A program made the translations under genes and the position numbers. The notes below the pieces were generated by a model, which made no database searches, was not told where the DNA came from, and saw only the letters and a list, made by a program, of their open reading frames with translations. From Bifidobacteriaceae bacterium (GTDB lineage: Bacteria > Actinomycetota > Actinomycetes > Actinomycetales > WQXJ01), in NCBI GenBank assembly GCA_031270825.1, contig JAISXH010000036.1:20693-84692 (forward strand): a stretch of 64,000 nt of DNA, given 5' to 3'. This document shows positions 7,874-20,030 of the stretch, piece after piece (position 1 is the stretch's first letter; the number at the start of each line of letters is the position of its first letter).

Positions 7874-9990
7874 TTGGCCTTCGCGGCCGCGATCGACTGT
7901 TGGGCCGCCGCGGCGACCTTCTCCGGGGTGAAGCCGTGCTGTTCGAAAAGCTCTCCGGCGGCCGCGGACTGACCGTAGCCCTCGATCGAGACGCACCGGC
8001 CGGCATCGCCGACCAACCGGTACCACGGCATCGCGATCCCGGCCTCGACCGAGACCCGGGCCTTGACGGCCGCCGGCGCCACGTCCTCGCGATACTCCGG
8101 CGTCTGTTCGGCGAACCACTCCAAGCATGGCGCGGAGACGACGCGCGCCCCCACCCCCTGGCTGGCCAGAAGAGAACGGGCGCCCAGCGCCAAGTGGACC
8201 TCGGAGCCGGTCGCGAACAGGAGCACGTCGATCTTGGGCAGCGGCGAATCGGCCAGCACATAAGCTCCGCCGCACAAATCGACCGCCTGGCCCAAGCCTT
8301 CGCCCAGTCGGTCCAACACCGGCAGGTTTTGGCGGCTGAGGATCAGCGCGGCCGGGCGGCGGCGGGCCAGCAGGTGGCGCCAGGACCAGACGACCTCATG
8401 GGCGTCCGCCGGGCGGATCACGTCCAGGCCCGGCAGCGCCCGCAGGGCGGCCAGTTGCTCGACCGGTTGGTGGGTCGGCCCATCTTCGCCCACCCCGATC
8501 GAGTCATGCGTCCACACCAGCGTCACCGGCAGGTTCATCAGGGCCGTCAACCGGACCGCGCCCCGCATGTAGTCGCTGAAGACCAAGAAGGTGCCGCCGT
8601 AGGGCAGGGTCGGGCCGTGCAGCGCGATCCCGTTCAGAATGGCCCCCATGGCGTGTTCGCGCACCCCGAAGTGGATGGTCCGGCCGCCAGGATTGTCCGG
8701 CAGGAAAGAGGTCGCCCCGGCGATGGTGGTGTTATTGGAGCCGGCCAGGTCCGCCGATCCGCCCCACAGTTCCGGCAGCACCCGTCCCAGCGCGGACAGC
8801 ACCTTGCCCGATGCCGCCCGGGTGGCTATGGCTGTTCCGGCTTCGAACGTGGGCAGCGCGTCTTCGATAGCGGCCGGCAATTCCTTTCGGCTCAGCCGGT
8901 CCCACAGCTCGGCCCGCTCCGGGTTGGCCTCGCGCCAGGCGTCGCAGCGGGCGCGCCAGGCGACATGGGCTTTGGCGCCGCGTTCGCGGGCCTGACGGGT
9001 GAACGCCAGGACTTCTTCCGGCACGCTGAAAGCCGCGTCCGGGTCCAGGCCGAGCGCGCGTTTGAGGCCGGCCACTTCGGTTGGGCCCAGTTTGGAGCCG
9101 TGGATGGCGCCGGTGTTCTGCTTCGACGGCGCCGGCCAGCCGATGACGGAGCGCAGTCTGACCAGGGAGGGCCGGTTGGTTTCGGCCTGGGCGGCCCGCA
9201 GGGCCCGGTACAGCGCCTCGTAGTCTTCGTGATAGCGCCCGCCGCTGGTCCAATCGACGCTCTGGGTGTGCCAGCCATAGGCCTGGTAGCGCTCGATCAC
9301 ATCCTCGGTGAAGGCGACCGCCGTGTCGCCTTCGATCGAGATCTGGTTCTGGTCGAACAGCACCACCAAATTGCCCAGCTTCTGGGTTCCCGCCAGCGAG
9401 GACGCCTCGGCGGTGATGCCCTCTTCGAGGTCGCCTTCGCCGGCGATCACCCAAATGGTGTGGTCGAAGAGGCTGCTGGCGCTGGGACCTGGGCGGTCGG
9501 CGTCGGCGGCGGGGTTGTCAGCCTGTTCGGCGGCCTGTTCGGCGGCGGCGTCCGGGTCGAACAAATAGCGTTCGCGGCGGGCGGCCATGGCCATTCCGAC
9601 GGCTGAGGCGAAGCCTTGGCCGAGCGGCCCGGTCGACATCTCGACGCCGGGGGTGAGCCCCAATTCGGGGTGCCCGGGGGTGATCGAGCCGGCCGTGCGC
9701 AGGGCCTTGAGGTCATCCAGCGACACGTCGTAGCCGGCCAGGTAAAGCTGGATGTAGAGCATCACCGAGGTGTGTCCGGCGCTGAGGACGAAACGGTCCC
9801 GGCCGGGCCAGGCCGGATCGGCCGGATCGTGCGTCATCAGCCGCTGGAACAGCAGGTAGGCGGCCCCGGCCAGCGAGATGGCGGTGCCGGGATGGCCGGA
9901 GCCGGCTTTTTCGACGGCATCGGCGGCGAGGGCTTTGGCTGTGGCGACGGCCTCGTTGTCGAGGTTGGTCCAGTGGAGCGATTGCGACAT
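7870..9990 (-). CDS. tkt: Transketolase
   Basis: Thiamine-diphosphate enzyme that moves two-carbon units between sugar phosphates. The 706-residue product shows KAGSGHPGTAISLA near the start, the GEGDLEEGI thiamine-diphosphate site, and the C-terminal halves with FGVREHAMGAILNG and THDSIGVGEDGPTHQPVEQ. I start at the ATG at 9990 (MSQSLHWT); an upstream in-frame ATG would add a non-conserved tail. A short Ala/Glu-rich loop precedes the thiamine-diphosphate motif. It is the first gene of the minus-strand operon and lies divergent from the recombinase gene. No transaldolase gene follows, although tal usually sits between tkt and zwf in actinobacteria. Confidence 0.94.
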   Translation of the reverse strand: MSQSLHWTNLDNEAVATAKALAADAVEKAGSGHPGTAISLAGAAYLLFQRLMTHDPADPAWPGRDRFVLSAGHTSVMLYIQLYLAGYDVSLDDLKALRTAGSITPGHPELGLTPGVEMSTGPLGQGFASAVGMAMAARRERYLFDPDAAAEQAAEQADNPAADADRPGPSASSLFDHTIWVIAGEGDLEEGITAEASSLAGTQKLGNLVVLFDQNQISIEGDTAVAFTEDVIERYQAYGWHTQSVDWTSGGRYHEDYEALYRALRAAQAETNRPSLVRLRSVIGWPAPSKQNTGAIHGSKLGPTEVAGLKRALGLDPDAAFSVPEEVLAFTRQARERGAKAHVAWRARCDAWREANPERAELWDRLSRKELPAAIEDALPTFEAGTAIATRAASGKVLSALGRVLPELWGGSADLAGSNNTTIAGATSFLPDNPGGRTIHFGVREHAMGAILNGIALHGPTLPYGGTFLVFSDYMRGAVRLTALMNLPVTLVWTHDSIGVGEDGPTHQPVEQLAALRALPGLDVIRPADAHEVVWSWRHLLARRRPAALILSRQNLPVLDRLGEGLGQAVDLCGGAYVLADSPLPKIDVLLFATGSEVHLALGARSLLASQGVGARVVSAPCLEWFAEQTPEYREDVAPAAVKARVSVEAGIAMPWYRLVGDAGRCVSIEGYGQSAAAGELFEQHGFTPEKVAAAAQQSIAAAKAK

Positions 9991-10058
9991 GGTGACAATC
10001 TTAGGGCTGGCCTGCGCGCTGGACTGGGCCGATGCACCTGGTGGGCCAGTATTGAGAT

Positions 10059-11120
10059 GTGCTTGTCGGTCCACTGGGTGAAGGCTCTGCGTTCGGCGGT
10101 GATCGCTCGCCGGACCCTGTCGGTTCGCGGCCCGCGGCCGAATCCCATGCGCCTGGCGACCTTGGCGCCGCCCGGAAACGGTTCTTGGCCCATCTGCGGG
10201 TCGAGCGTTCGGCCAGCGCGGCGACGGTCGAAGCCTATGGACGGGACTTGGACCGCTACTGCTCTTACCTGGGCGAGGTCCGGCTGGATGGCGTCACCCA
10301 GGCTCGGATCGAGCAATTCCGGGCCGACCTGATGGCGTCCGGCTTGGCAGCGTCCTCGGTGGCGCGGACCCTGTCCGCTGTGCGCGGGCTGCACCGTTTC
10401 GCGCTCTTGGAGGGCTGGGCCGCGGACGACCCGACGGCGCAGGTGCGCCCGCCCCGGCCGGGTCGGCGCTTGCCTAAGGCGTTGACCGTCGACCAGGTAG
10501 AGGCGCTGATCACAGCCACGGGCCAGGATTTGACGGCGCGCGCGCTGGTCGAATTGCTGTACGGCACGGGCGCGCGTGTCTCGGAAGTGCTGAATCTGGA
10601 CCTGGACGATCTAGGCCTGGAAGACTCCGGGCCGGGCCGGGCCGCCCGGGCCGCCCTGGCCGACCGGTCCTGGGTCCGGGTGATCGGCAAGGGCGACAAG
10701 GAACGGGTCATCCCGATGGGCGCCTGCGCCCGCGCGGCCGTGGAGCAATATCTGGTCCGCGAGCGTCCCGGCCGCGTCCTGCGGGGCAGGGGCACGGCGG
10801 CCCTGCTGGTTGGCCGGCGCGGCCGGCGCCTGTCCCGCCAGGCCGCGTTCGAGCTGGTCCGGGCCGCAGGCGAGGCCATTGGCCAACCGGACACAACGCC
10901 GCACCGGCTGCGGCACTCCTTCGCCACCCACTTGCTGCAGGGCGGCGCCGACATCCGAGTGGTCCAAGAACTGCTCGGCCACGCCTCGGTCACCACCACC
11001 CAGCTCTACACCAAGGTCACTCCCGACCACTTGCGGGAGGTTTTCGCCGCCGCTCATCCCCGCGCCCGCCAAGCCACCAGTGCCACCACTGGCGCCGCGC
11101 AGGCCAGCGCCAACACGTAG
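10059..11120 (+). CDS. XerC/XerD-type tyrosine recombinase
   Basis: Site-specific tyrosine recombinase, probably the chromosome dimer-resolving type. The N-terminal SAM-like core-binding domain ([19 protein letters not shown]) is followed by a catalytic domain with all expected residues: Arg in TGARVSE, Lys in [36 protein letters not shown] with the His and the nucleophilic Tyr. The overall pattern is closest to XerD. The start is uncertain: the GTG at 10059 gives about 35 poorly conserved N-terminal residues and a later start is possible. The last 67 nt overlap the oppositely oriented membrane-protein gene. Confidence 0.87.
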   Translation: MLVGPLGEGSAFGGDRSPDPVGSRPAAESHAPGDLGAARKRFLAHLRVERSASAATVEAYGRDLDRYCSYLGEVRLDGVTQARIEQFRADLMASGLAASSVARTLSAVRGLHRFALLEGWAADDPTAQVRPPRPGRRLPKALTVDQVEALITATGQDLTARALVELLYGTGARVSEVLNLDLDDLGLEDSGPGRAARAALADRSWVRVIGKGDKERVIPMGACARAAVEQYLVRERPGRVLRGRGTAALLVGRRGRRLSRQAAFELVRAAGEAIGQPDTTPHRLRHSFATHLLQGGADIRVVQELLGHASVTTTQLYTKVTPDHLREVFAAAHPRARQATSATTGAAQASANT

Positions 11121-13126
11121 CGGAATTCGGCGAAGCCTGGCGAGAGCAGGGCTGTGCCCCAGATGCCCGCCAGGGGAGTCAGGGCCAGCGCCAACCTCGC
11201 TCGGCGCTTGATGACCAGGGCGGTCGCCGCCAGCACGGTCAGGCCGAAGTAGAAGCCGATCGAGAAGAACATGGAGACCACTGGGACCGGTCTGGGGCTG
11301 CCCCAAGCCGCCCAGGTCATGGCCTTCCTGAGGCCGGGGGCGAGTGAGTCGTCAGCCGAGATCCCCCAGGGATTGTCCGCTTGATAGCTCTGGCTGGCGT
11401 GCTCGATCGCCTCCGGATACCAGTAGCCGAAGGTCTGGGCCAGGGCCGCGTTGATATAGGACTTGGGATACCTGCGGCCCAACTCGAAGTAGAGCTCCAA
11501 AGCTTCGGCCTTGTGCGCGGACAGATATTCCGAGTCGATCTGGTTCTTCACCCAGTCAGACAGCCGGGGGTAGTAGGCGTCTTCGAACGGCATCGACTGG
11601 GACACCCATGTTTCGACCGAGAAGATGTCCGCGATCAGCCGCTTCTCCTGGTCGGTGAGCTGGGCGTGGTGCTCGTGGACGGCGCGGGCGACCTGTTGGA
11701 CGGGCAGGGAGAGGGACTCGCGTAGCGAGTCGCCGGGCGCCTCGGCCAGGGCGGCGGACACCGGTCCGGTGACCAACGCCCACAGCGCCCCGGTGATGGC
11801 GGCCGCCGCCAAGAATTGCCGCCGTTGGCCTTTGGCCCAGATGACCAGGCAGGCGAACGCCAACGCCAGCGCGTAGATGCCATTGGACCGCCATAGCGCC
11901 ACCACCAGCGCAAAGGCGACCAGAGGGATCCACCGGCCGGGTCCGCCTGAGAATTCAGGCCGGCGCCTGAGCACTTCCACCAGAGCGGTCACCAGGCACA
12001 TGGCCCCGAGCGCGAAGGGCACGTCCTTCTCCGCGTCGACCGAGTACATCCCGAACAGCGGGTTGAGCGCGAAGAAGGCCCCGGCGCCCAGGACCGCCGC
12101 CGCTGGGATCCCCCAGCGTTTGAGCGCGAGCAGCACGTAGGCGAAGGCCGCACTCGAAGCCATGATCAAGAACACCGAATAGGCCGCCAGTCCGCCGGTC
12201 ACCGATCCAACCGCCCGCCCGGCCTGGCCGAACACCGCCAGCGCAGCGGTGTGCGCCAGCGAATGATGCGCGAACAGCGGGTATTCGCCCAGCGCCTGCT
12301 CGAGTTGATTCTCCGCGTCGACCGTCAGCACCGCCGGGTACCAGGCCAGCAGATACGGCACCCGGCTGAGGCACAGCGTCAGCCAGATCCCGAACACGAA
12401 CCGCCGCCGGTGTTGGCCCCATTGGCGTCTCAACCATCCCCACGCCGCCGATGCCGTGCCGGCGCCTCCGGTTCCGCCGCCGCCTTTGGCTGGGGTCGCC
12501 TCGCCCGCCTGGACCGCCTGGCCCGTCTGGTCCGGGCCCAACGGCCCGGCGCCCAACGGCCCGGCGCCCGACTGACCGGCGCCCGACTGGCCGGCGCCCG
12601 ACTGGCCGGCGTCCGACTGGCCGGCGTCCGACTGGCCGGCGCTTCTGGCCGCAGTGGCCTCACGCCGCCTGGCCGCCTGGCCGCCGGCCTTCAGGCAGGC
12701 CGCCAGGAGCAGCGCGAACACTATGTAGAAGATGACCCAATAGCCGGTCAGATGGATGGCGGTCTTGGCTAGCTGGGTCTTCGATGAGACCAGCAAATGG
12801 AGCGAGTTATCCCAGTTGAGCGCCGCGCCAAGGGTCTCAGCCAGAGCGGCGGCGACGGCCAAGGCGGCCGCGGCCGCACGGGCGCGACGGCTCGTCACCG
12901 CCAGAGCCCGGGCGGCCACCAGGGTCAGCCCCGCCCAGATCGCCAGCAAGAAGACGTCGTTGCCGGCGAATTCGCCGTCCAGCGGCACCGTCTCCCAGGT
13001 GTCCAGGGTTCGGTAGCGGAATCCGCCCCATGTTTCCCGGACCAGGTTGGTGCTCAGCGACACGGTTCCGGCCAGTCCCGCCGCCAGGGCGACAGCCCGT
13101 CTGGCGGGGCGGGACAGGTTCGTCAT
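11054..13126 (-). CDS. Large polytopic membrane protein (DUF6020/glycosyltransferase-like)
   Basis: 690 residues with roughly a dozen hydrophobic segments. N-terminal helices come first, then a Gln/Gly/Ser-rich cytoplasmic-type linker at about residues 160-215. A second membrane block follows with [25 protein letters not shown] and an [20 protein letters not shown] loop, then an extracytoplasmic stretch with many aromatic and charged residues before four more helices. The acidic loop after a helix and the overall pattern resemble DUF6020/GT-C-like polymer-modifying proteins, so a role in cell-envelope glycan assembly is possible but unproven. Its 3' end overlaps the convergent xer gene. The linker is built from 15-bp tandem repeats. 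Confidence 0.6.
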   Translation of the reverse strand: MTNLSRPARRAVALAAGLAGTVSLSTNLVRETWGGFRYRTLDTWETVPLDGEFAGNDVFLLAIWAGLTLVAARALAVTSRRARAAAAALAVAAALAETLGAALNWDNSLHLLVSSKTQLAKTAIHLTGYWVIFYIVFALLLAACLKAGGQAARRREATAARSAGQSDAGQSDAGQSGAGQSGAGQSGAGPLGAGPLGPDQTGQAVQAGEATPAKGGGGTGGAGTASAAWGWLRRQWGQHRRRFVFGIWLTLCLSRVPYLLAWYPAVLTVDAENQLEQALGEYPLFAHHSLAHTAALAVFGQAGRAVGSVTGGLAAYSVFLIMASSAAFAYVLLALKRWGIPAAAVLGAGAFFALNPLFGMYSVDAEKDVPFALGAMCLVTALVEVLRRRPEFSGGPGRWIPLVAFALVVALWRSNGIYALALAFACLVIWAKGQRRQFLAAAAITGALWALVTGPVSAALAEAPGDSLRESLSLPVQQVARAVHEHHAQLTDQEKRLIADIFSVETWVSQSMPFEDAYYPRLSDWVKNQIDSEYLSAHKAEALELYFELGRRYPKSYINAALAQTFGYWYPEAIEHASQSYQADNPWGISADDSLAPGLRKAMTWAAWGSPRPVPVVSMFFSIGFYFGLTVLAATALVIKRRARLALALTPLAGIWGTALLSPGFAEFRYVLALACAAPVVALVAWRARG
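12537..12641. repeat. Seven 15-bp tandem repeats coding a pentapeptide linker
   Basis: Seven consecutive 15-bp units (12537, 12552, 12567, 12582, 12597, 12612, 12627) differ by one to a few bases. Read on the minus strand in the membrane protein frame they give degenerate [15 protein letters not shown]-type pentapeptides. Because the unit is a multiple of 3, copy changes would keep the frame. Confidence 0.9.
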
Positions 13127-13156
13127 GCGGCCAGTTTAGTTAGGCCGACGGGCCAA

Positions 13157-13444
13157 TCAGTCGGCTGGCGGCAGCGCGGGTGGGGCCAACAGGCCGCGGC
13201 GGGACCGCCGGATCAGACCCAAGGCCAGAAGATTCAGGCCGATCATGAAGCAGCTGGCGCCGGCCACGGCGCCGATCACCTCCCAGCGGGCGGCGTCCAG
13301 GGCGTGATCGACCAGGCCGATCAGGCCCAAGCCGAAATCGACCACCGGACTGATCGCCATCAGGCCGATCCCACTGGCGGGCATGGCGAGGCCCGGGCGT
13401 TTGCCCGTGTCGGCCCTGAAATCAGGGACTGCCACGTCGATCAT
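13157..13444 (-). CDS. Small two-helix membrane protein, hypothetical
   Basis: 95-residue product with a short polar N-terminus, two predicted membrane segments (about residues 25-45 and 55-78) and a short Arg-rich, Pro-rich tail. I do not recognise a family. It lies 30 bp upstream of the large membrane protein on the same strand and may be cotranscribed with it. It diverges from acnA. Some uncertainty remains that it is a real gene. Confidence 0.5.
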   Translation of the reverse strand: MIDVAVPDFRADTGKRPGLAMPASGIGLMAISPVVDFGLGLIGLVDHALDAARWEVIGAVAGASCFMIGLNLLALGLIRRSRRGLLAPPALPPAD

Positions 13445-13574
13445 GTGGTCAAGCTAGACCGCCTGGCGCCGGCGGCGCCAAGGCAATGTGATCTATCTCA
13501 CATCGCGGCCGCCCGCGCCCCGCCCGCGCCCCGCCCGCGCCCCGGTAGTGGTCAAGAGCCCGTCAAGGGCGGGG

Positions 13575-13629
13575 GATAATTGAAGGGCAAGCTGGTAGGG
13601 TAGCATTTACCTCGATGTCGAGATAAATG
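13575..13629 (+). promoter_or_regulatory. acnA promoter and palindromic operator
   Basis: A 12-bp inverted repeat with a 2-bp centre lies at 13604-13629: CATTTACCTCGA, TG, TCGAGATAAATG. The arms match at 11 of 12 positions. A GATAAT hexamer at 13575-13580 could be the -10 box, placing the palindrome in the early transcribed leader. The aconitase ATG is 49 nt further on. The symmetry is that of a dimeric repressor site; the regulator is unknown. Confidence 0.6.
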
Positions 13630-13677
13630 TGCGGGGCGGCCCACGGCGGGACGCCCAGAAAGGGATTTTCCGTAACA

Positions 13678-16428
<2,751 letters not shown>

Positions 16429-16439
16429 CCGAGTCCCGG

Positions 16440-16483
16440 CCGGGGCCGATGCCGCCTGGTCGCCTTGGCGGCATCGGCCCCGG
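16440..16483 (+). terminator. Hairpin terminator after acnA
   Basis: A perfect 17-bp inverted repeat (16440-16456 with 16467-16483) surrounds a 10-nt loop, 11 nt after the acnA stop. There is no U-tract, as is common in GC-rich actinobacteria. Outer CCGAG/CTCGG bases could extend the stem. Confidence 0.7.
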
Positions 16484-16728
16484 CTCGGTTGGGGCTGGCT
16501 CGGTTGGCGCCGGCTTGGGCGCCGGGCGGGGAGGCGATGCGGCGACTTGCCCCGCCTGGCCGTACCATTGAAGGCCAGCGATGTTGTAAGCCGAGCCTGG
16601 GATGTCGACAATGGGGGACGGCCAGGCGGCGGGTGAAGAGTTCGGTGAAGAGTTCGGGTGCGCGGGCCCGCCACGCTGGCGGTCGGCGGGCACGGTCTCA
16701 GCATCGAAGACAGAAAGGTTCCTAGCCG
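16484..16728. other. Intergenic region acnA-dxs, mostly repeats
   Basis: No coding frame convincingly resembles a gene here. It contains short direct repeats of a GGCTCGGTTGG motif just after the acnA hairpin and a doubled GTGAAGAGTTCGG at about 16633-16656. It must hold the dxs promoter, but I cannot point to convincing -35/-10 boxes. Confidence 0.5.
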
Positions 16729-18654
16729 TTGAACGCAGCGCGTCGAGACCCCGGTTTGGGCCGTTCACGACCGCCAGGGACGGTGTTGTCCCAGGTCAAC
16801 AATCCGCGATCGCTGAAGAAGCTCCAACCTGAGCTAATCGAGGACCTGGCCGCGGACATCCGCGACTTCCTGGTCGAGAAGGTCTCCCGAGCCGGCGGCC
16901 ATCTGGGCCCGAACCTCGGGGTGGTCGAATTGACGATCGCCGTGCACCGGGTGTTCGACTCGCCCCGCGACACGATTGTCTTCGACACCGGCCATATCTC
17001 CTATGTCCACAAGATCCTCACCGGTCGCCAGGACTTCGACCGTCTGCGCCAGGCGGGAGGTCTTTCCGGCTATCCGTCGCGGGCCGAATCGGTCCATGAC
17101 GTGCTCGAGAACACCCATGCTTCAGCCGGACTGTCTTGGGCCGCCGGGATCGCCGCCGGGAGGCGCCTGTCCGGACAAACCGACCGCTTCACGGTGGTGG
17201 TGGTCGGGGACGGAGCCCTGACCGGGGGGATGAGCTGGGAGGCCATCAACAACATCGCCGAATCGAACGAAGGCCGGCTGATCATTGTCGTCAACGACAA
17301 CGGCCGTTCCTACGCGCCGACCATCGGCGGTCTGGCCAACCATTTGTCGGGGCTGCGCACCACGCCCTATTACGAGCGCCTGCTCGGCTGGGGCAAGCGT
17401 CAATTGCGTTCCCATGGTGGACGCTTCGGGCGGTTGGTTTACGGCGCGCTGCACGGGTTGAAGAAGGGCGTCAAGGACGTGGTCGCCCCGCAGGCGATGT
17501 TCGAGGACCTGGGGCTGAAGTACATCGGCGCGGTCGACGGCCATGACGAGCCGGCGGTCGAACGCGCCTTGGCGCAGGCCAAGGCCTTCGGCGGTCCGGT
17601 CCTGGTCCACGTCATCACTGAGAAAGGTCGCGGCTACATCCCGGCGGAGGGACACTGGCCGGATCGGTTCCATTCGGTGGGGCGTATCCACCCCGAGACC
17701 GGTCTGCCCTTGGAGCCTTCGCGTTTCGGCTGGTCATCGGTGTTCTCCGACGAATTGGTGCGAATTGGGCGCAAAGATTCAGCGGTGGTCGCCATCACCG
17801 CGGCGATGCTCGAGCCGGTCGGGCTGGTGCCGTTCGCGGCCGAATTCCCGGATCGGGTCTTCGACGTCGGAATCGCCGAACAGCACGCCGCCGCCCTGGC
17901 CGCCGGTTTGGCCTATGCCGGCGCGCACCCGGTGGTGGCCGTCTACGCCAGTTTCCTGAACCGAGCCTTCGACCAGATCCTGATGGACTGCGCCCTGCAC
18001 CGCGCCGGCGTCACCTTTGTCTTGGACCGTGCCGGCATCACCGGCTGCGACGGCCCCAGCCACAACGGCCAATGGGACTTGGCCCTGTTCCGGCTGGTCC
18101 CGGGGCTGCGGCTGGCCGCTCCCAGGGACGCCGCGACGTTGCGCCAGCTATTGCGTGAAGCGGTCGCCGTCGTGGACGCCCCGACCGTGGTCCGTTACCC
18201 CAAGGGCCCGATGCCGCGCGACATCCCCGCGCTCTGGCGCCAAGACGGGTTGGACTTGCTTGAGCGGACGGGCCCGAATCCGGTGGTGCTGCTGGTCGGG
18301 ATCGGTTCTGAGGCGGGCACGGCGCTGCAGGCGGCCGAGTTGCTGAAGGAACGCGGCGTGGCCGCCACGGTGGTCGATCCAGGCTGGGTCTACCCGGTCG
18401 CTCCCGGGCTGACCCGGTTGGCCGCCGCTCACGAGCTGGTGGTGACGATCGAGGACGGAATGGTGGCGGGCGGCGCCGGCGAGGCGATCGCCCGCGCGGT
18501 GGCGGCGGAGGCTTTGACCTTGCCGGTGGTCAACTGCGGCCTGCCGAAGGAGTTCTTCTCCCACGGCGCGCGGGCGGACATCGCCGAACGCTGGGGGCTG
18601 ACGGCGGACGCTGTGGCTGCCCGGGCGCTGGCCGCTTTGCCCGCCGTGCTTTGA
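16729..18654 (+). CDS. dxs: 1-deoxy-D-xylulose-5-phosphate synthase
   Basis: First enzyme of the MEP isoprenoid pathway, joining pyruvate and glyceraldehyde-3-phosphate with thiamine diphosphate. Visible are GHLGPNLGVVELTIAVH near the N-terminus, DTGHISYVHK, VVGDGALTGGMSWEAINN (cofactor and Mg site), VDGHD, the catalytic Glu region FDVGIAEQHAAALAAGLA, and DRAGITGCDGPSHNGQWD. The TTG at 16729 has AGAAAGG ten bases upstream. However, the conserved N-terminus begins near residue 19, so GTG 16783 or TTG 16786, just after AGGGA, is a real alternative. Length is slightly above or equal to the family norm depending on start. Confidence 0.93.
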   Translation: MNAARRDPGLGRSRPPGTVLSQVNNPRSLKKLQPELIEDLAADIRDFLVEKVSRAGGHLGPNLGVVELTIAVHRVFDSPRDTIVFDTGHISYVHKILTGRQDFDRLRQAGGLSGYPSRAESVHDVLENTHASAGLSWAAGIAAGRRLSGQTDRFTVVVVGDGALTGGMSWEAINNIAESNEGRLIIVVNDNGRSYAPTIGGLANHLSGLRTTPYYERLLGWGKRQLRSHGGRFGRLVYGALHGLKKGVKDVVAPQAMFEDLGLKYIGAVDGHDEPAVERALAQAKAFGGPVLVHVITEKGRGYIPAEGHWPDRFHSVGRIHPETGLPLEPSRFGWSSVFSDELVRIGRKDSAVVAITAAMLEPVGLVPFAAEFPDRVFDVGIAEQHAAALAAGLAYAGAHPVVAVYASFLNRAFDQILMDCALHRAGVTFVLDRAGITGCDGPSHNGQWDLALFRLVPGLRLAAPRDAATLRQLLREAVAVVDAPTVVRYPKGPMPRDIPALWRQDGLDLLERTGPNPVVLLVGIGSEAGTALQAAELLKERGVAATVVDPGWVYPVAPGLTRLAAAHELVVTIEDGMVAGGAGEAIARAVAAEALTLPVVNCGLPKEFFSHGARADIAERWGLTADAVAARALAALPAVL

Positions 18655-18658
18655 GTCT

Positions 18659-19738
18659 CTAAACGTTGGAGATGCTGGTTGGCGCCGGTGCTGGTGCTGG
18701 TGTCGGCGGCGCTGGCGGCGGTCCTGAGCTGTCCCTGACCACCAGCCGACACGGCAGCAACACCGATGCCGGCTCGCGTTCCAGGTCGGGCGGCGTCTGC
18801 AGGGCCTCGATCAGCAGGCGGGCGCCCATCTGGCCCAGTTCGATCGCCTGCGGCTCAAGGGTCGTCAACTTGGGGCGGAACATCTCGGTGACGCGGGTCG
18901 AGGAGGCGATCGACACGACCGAGAAGTCGCGCGGCACGGACGCGCCGATGCGTTCTATGGCGCTGAGGACCCCGACGGTGGCGCGGTCGTTCATAATGGC
19001 GATGCCGGTCAGGTCGGGGGCGGTCTCCAGCAGTTCGCGGAAGGCGGCTTCTCCAGATTCGGAGTCCTCGCCGCAGGGGCGCTCCAGGTAGGCGACCGAG
19101 AACTCTTCCGCGGCCCGTCTCAAGGCCGCCGCCGCCCGCACTGACGGGCCATAGGCGGTCGACATCTCAGAGGCCGAGTGGTTCAGGAAAGCGATCTTGC
19201 GGTGGCCGAGTTTGGCCAGGTGCTCGACGGCGTCTCTGCCGGTCTGGTCGAAGTCGATGTCGGCGCAGTCGATCCCGTCCGGGTCCCGCGGCCGGCCGAT
19301 CATCGAGAAGGGTATGCCGGCGTTGCGCAGCAGGGGGATGCGTTCGTCATCCAAGCGCACCTCCATCAGGATGGCGCCGGCGATCAATCCGCCTTTGTTC
19401 AGCGCCTCGACCTGGCCGGCCGTGTTGGAGTTGGTCACCGACAGGACCAGTTGGTGGCCTAGCTCCTTGGCGGCCTGGGCGGCCCCGGTGGCGAACTCCA
19501 TCTCGGTGAAGCCGATTCCGCGCTGGGATTCGGGCAGCAGCAGGGCCACCACGCGCGACCGCCGGCTGGCCAGGCCGCGGGCCAATTCGTTGGGTTTGTA
19601 ACCGAGTTCGGCGATGGCCCGAAGAATGCGTTTGCGGGTCGACGGGGATATGGTGCGTTGACCGCTGAGGGCGTAGGAGACGGTGCTGGGAGCCACATTG
19701 GCTCTTCTGGCGACGTCGATCATCCTGGGGTTGGCCAC
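18659..19738 (-). CDS. LacI-family transcriptional repressor
   Basis: 359 residues. An N-terminal LacI helix-turn-helix ([21 protein letters not shown], then [18 protein letters not shown]) is followed by a hinge helix [10 protein letters not shown] and a periplasmic-binding-like sugar domain. Start GTG 19738 is preceded by a strong GGAAAGG ribosome site; the upstream extension is rejected. It is divergent from the GH3 gene, whose promoter holds a perfect 14-bp LacI-type palindrome, so it most likely represses the glycoside locus and responds to a xylose- or glucose-containing oligosaccharide. The C-terminus ends in a Pro/Ala-rich tail of low complexity. Confidence 0.9.
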   Translation of the reverse strand: MANPRMIDVARRANVAPSTVSYALSGQRTISPSTRKRILRAIAELGYKPNELARGLASRRSRVVALLLPESQRGIGFTEMEFATGAAQAAKELGHQLVLSVTNSNTAGQVEALNKGGLIAGAILMEVRLDDERIPLLRNAGIPFSMIGRPRDPDGIDCADIDFDQTGRDAVEHLAKLGHRKIAFLNHSASEMSTAYGPSVRAAAALRRAAEEFSVAYLERPCGEDSESGEAAFRELLETAPDLTGIAIMNDRATVGVLSAIERIGASVPRDFSVVSIASSTRVTEMFRPKLTTLEPQAIELGQMGARLLIEALQTPPDLEREPASVLLPCRLVVRDSSGPPPAPPTPAPAPAPTSISNV

Positions 19739-19895
19739 CGGCTTTCCTTTCCATTCGACTGCTTGCAGCTTACGCCGGGTCCCTGTCATTTCGCCGACAC
19801 CAGCCTCCGCCGGGGCGGCCCGGGCCTCAGTCCGCGCCGAACCCCCATGTCAGCCGTTCGCCTTCAGTGTCCACGTTGCAGTTGGGCCACAGCTA

Positions 19896-19939
19896 TTGAC
19901 GGGGGGCCGACCGGGTGCGGTAGTATCGAAGCGCTTCGA
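19896..19939 (+). promoter_or_regulatory. GH3 promoter with LacI-type operator
   Basis: TTGACG (19896-19901) and TAGTAT (19921-19926) form a plausible sigma-70 promoter with a 19-bp spacer. A perfect palindrome TCGAAGCGCTTCGA (19926-19939), with the central CG typical of LacI-family operators, overlaps the end of the -10 box and the start site. Repressor binding there would block initiation. No second copy was noticed upstream of the transporter or GH31 genes. Confidence 0.72.
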
Positions 19940-20030
19940 GTCCCGCGGCGGGGGGGTGTCGGCTCGCTCAAATTCATCGGCAGTGTTGCCGCAACGGCCA
20001 AGCTGCCGCAACCGAAGGGAATCAAAGGAG

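Noticed and set aside
7874..8275. N-terminal extension of zwf over the tkt gene
   Set aside because: The GTG at 7873 overlaps the tkt stop by 4 nt and gives the normal N-terminus; the extension is antisense-free but simply an out-of-frame reading of tkt.
7900..9606. Plus-strand frame opposite tkt
   Set aside because: Antisense artefact of codon bias; no family features.
19683..20030. N-terminal extension of the GH3 protein
   Set aside because: It would read through the promoter and operator; ATG 20031 begins a proper signal peptide after AAAGGAG.
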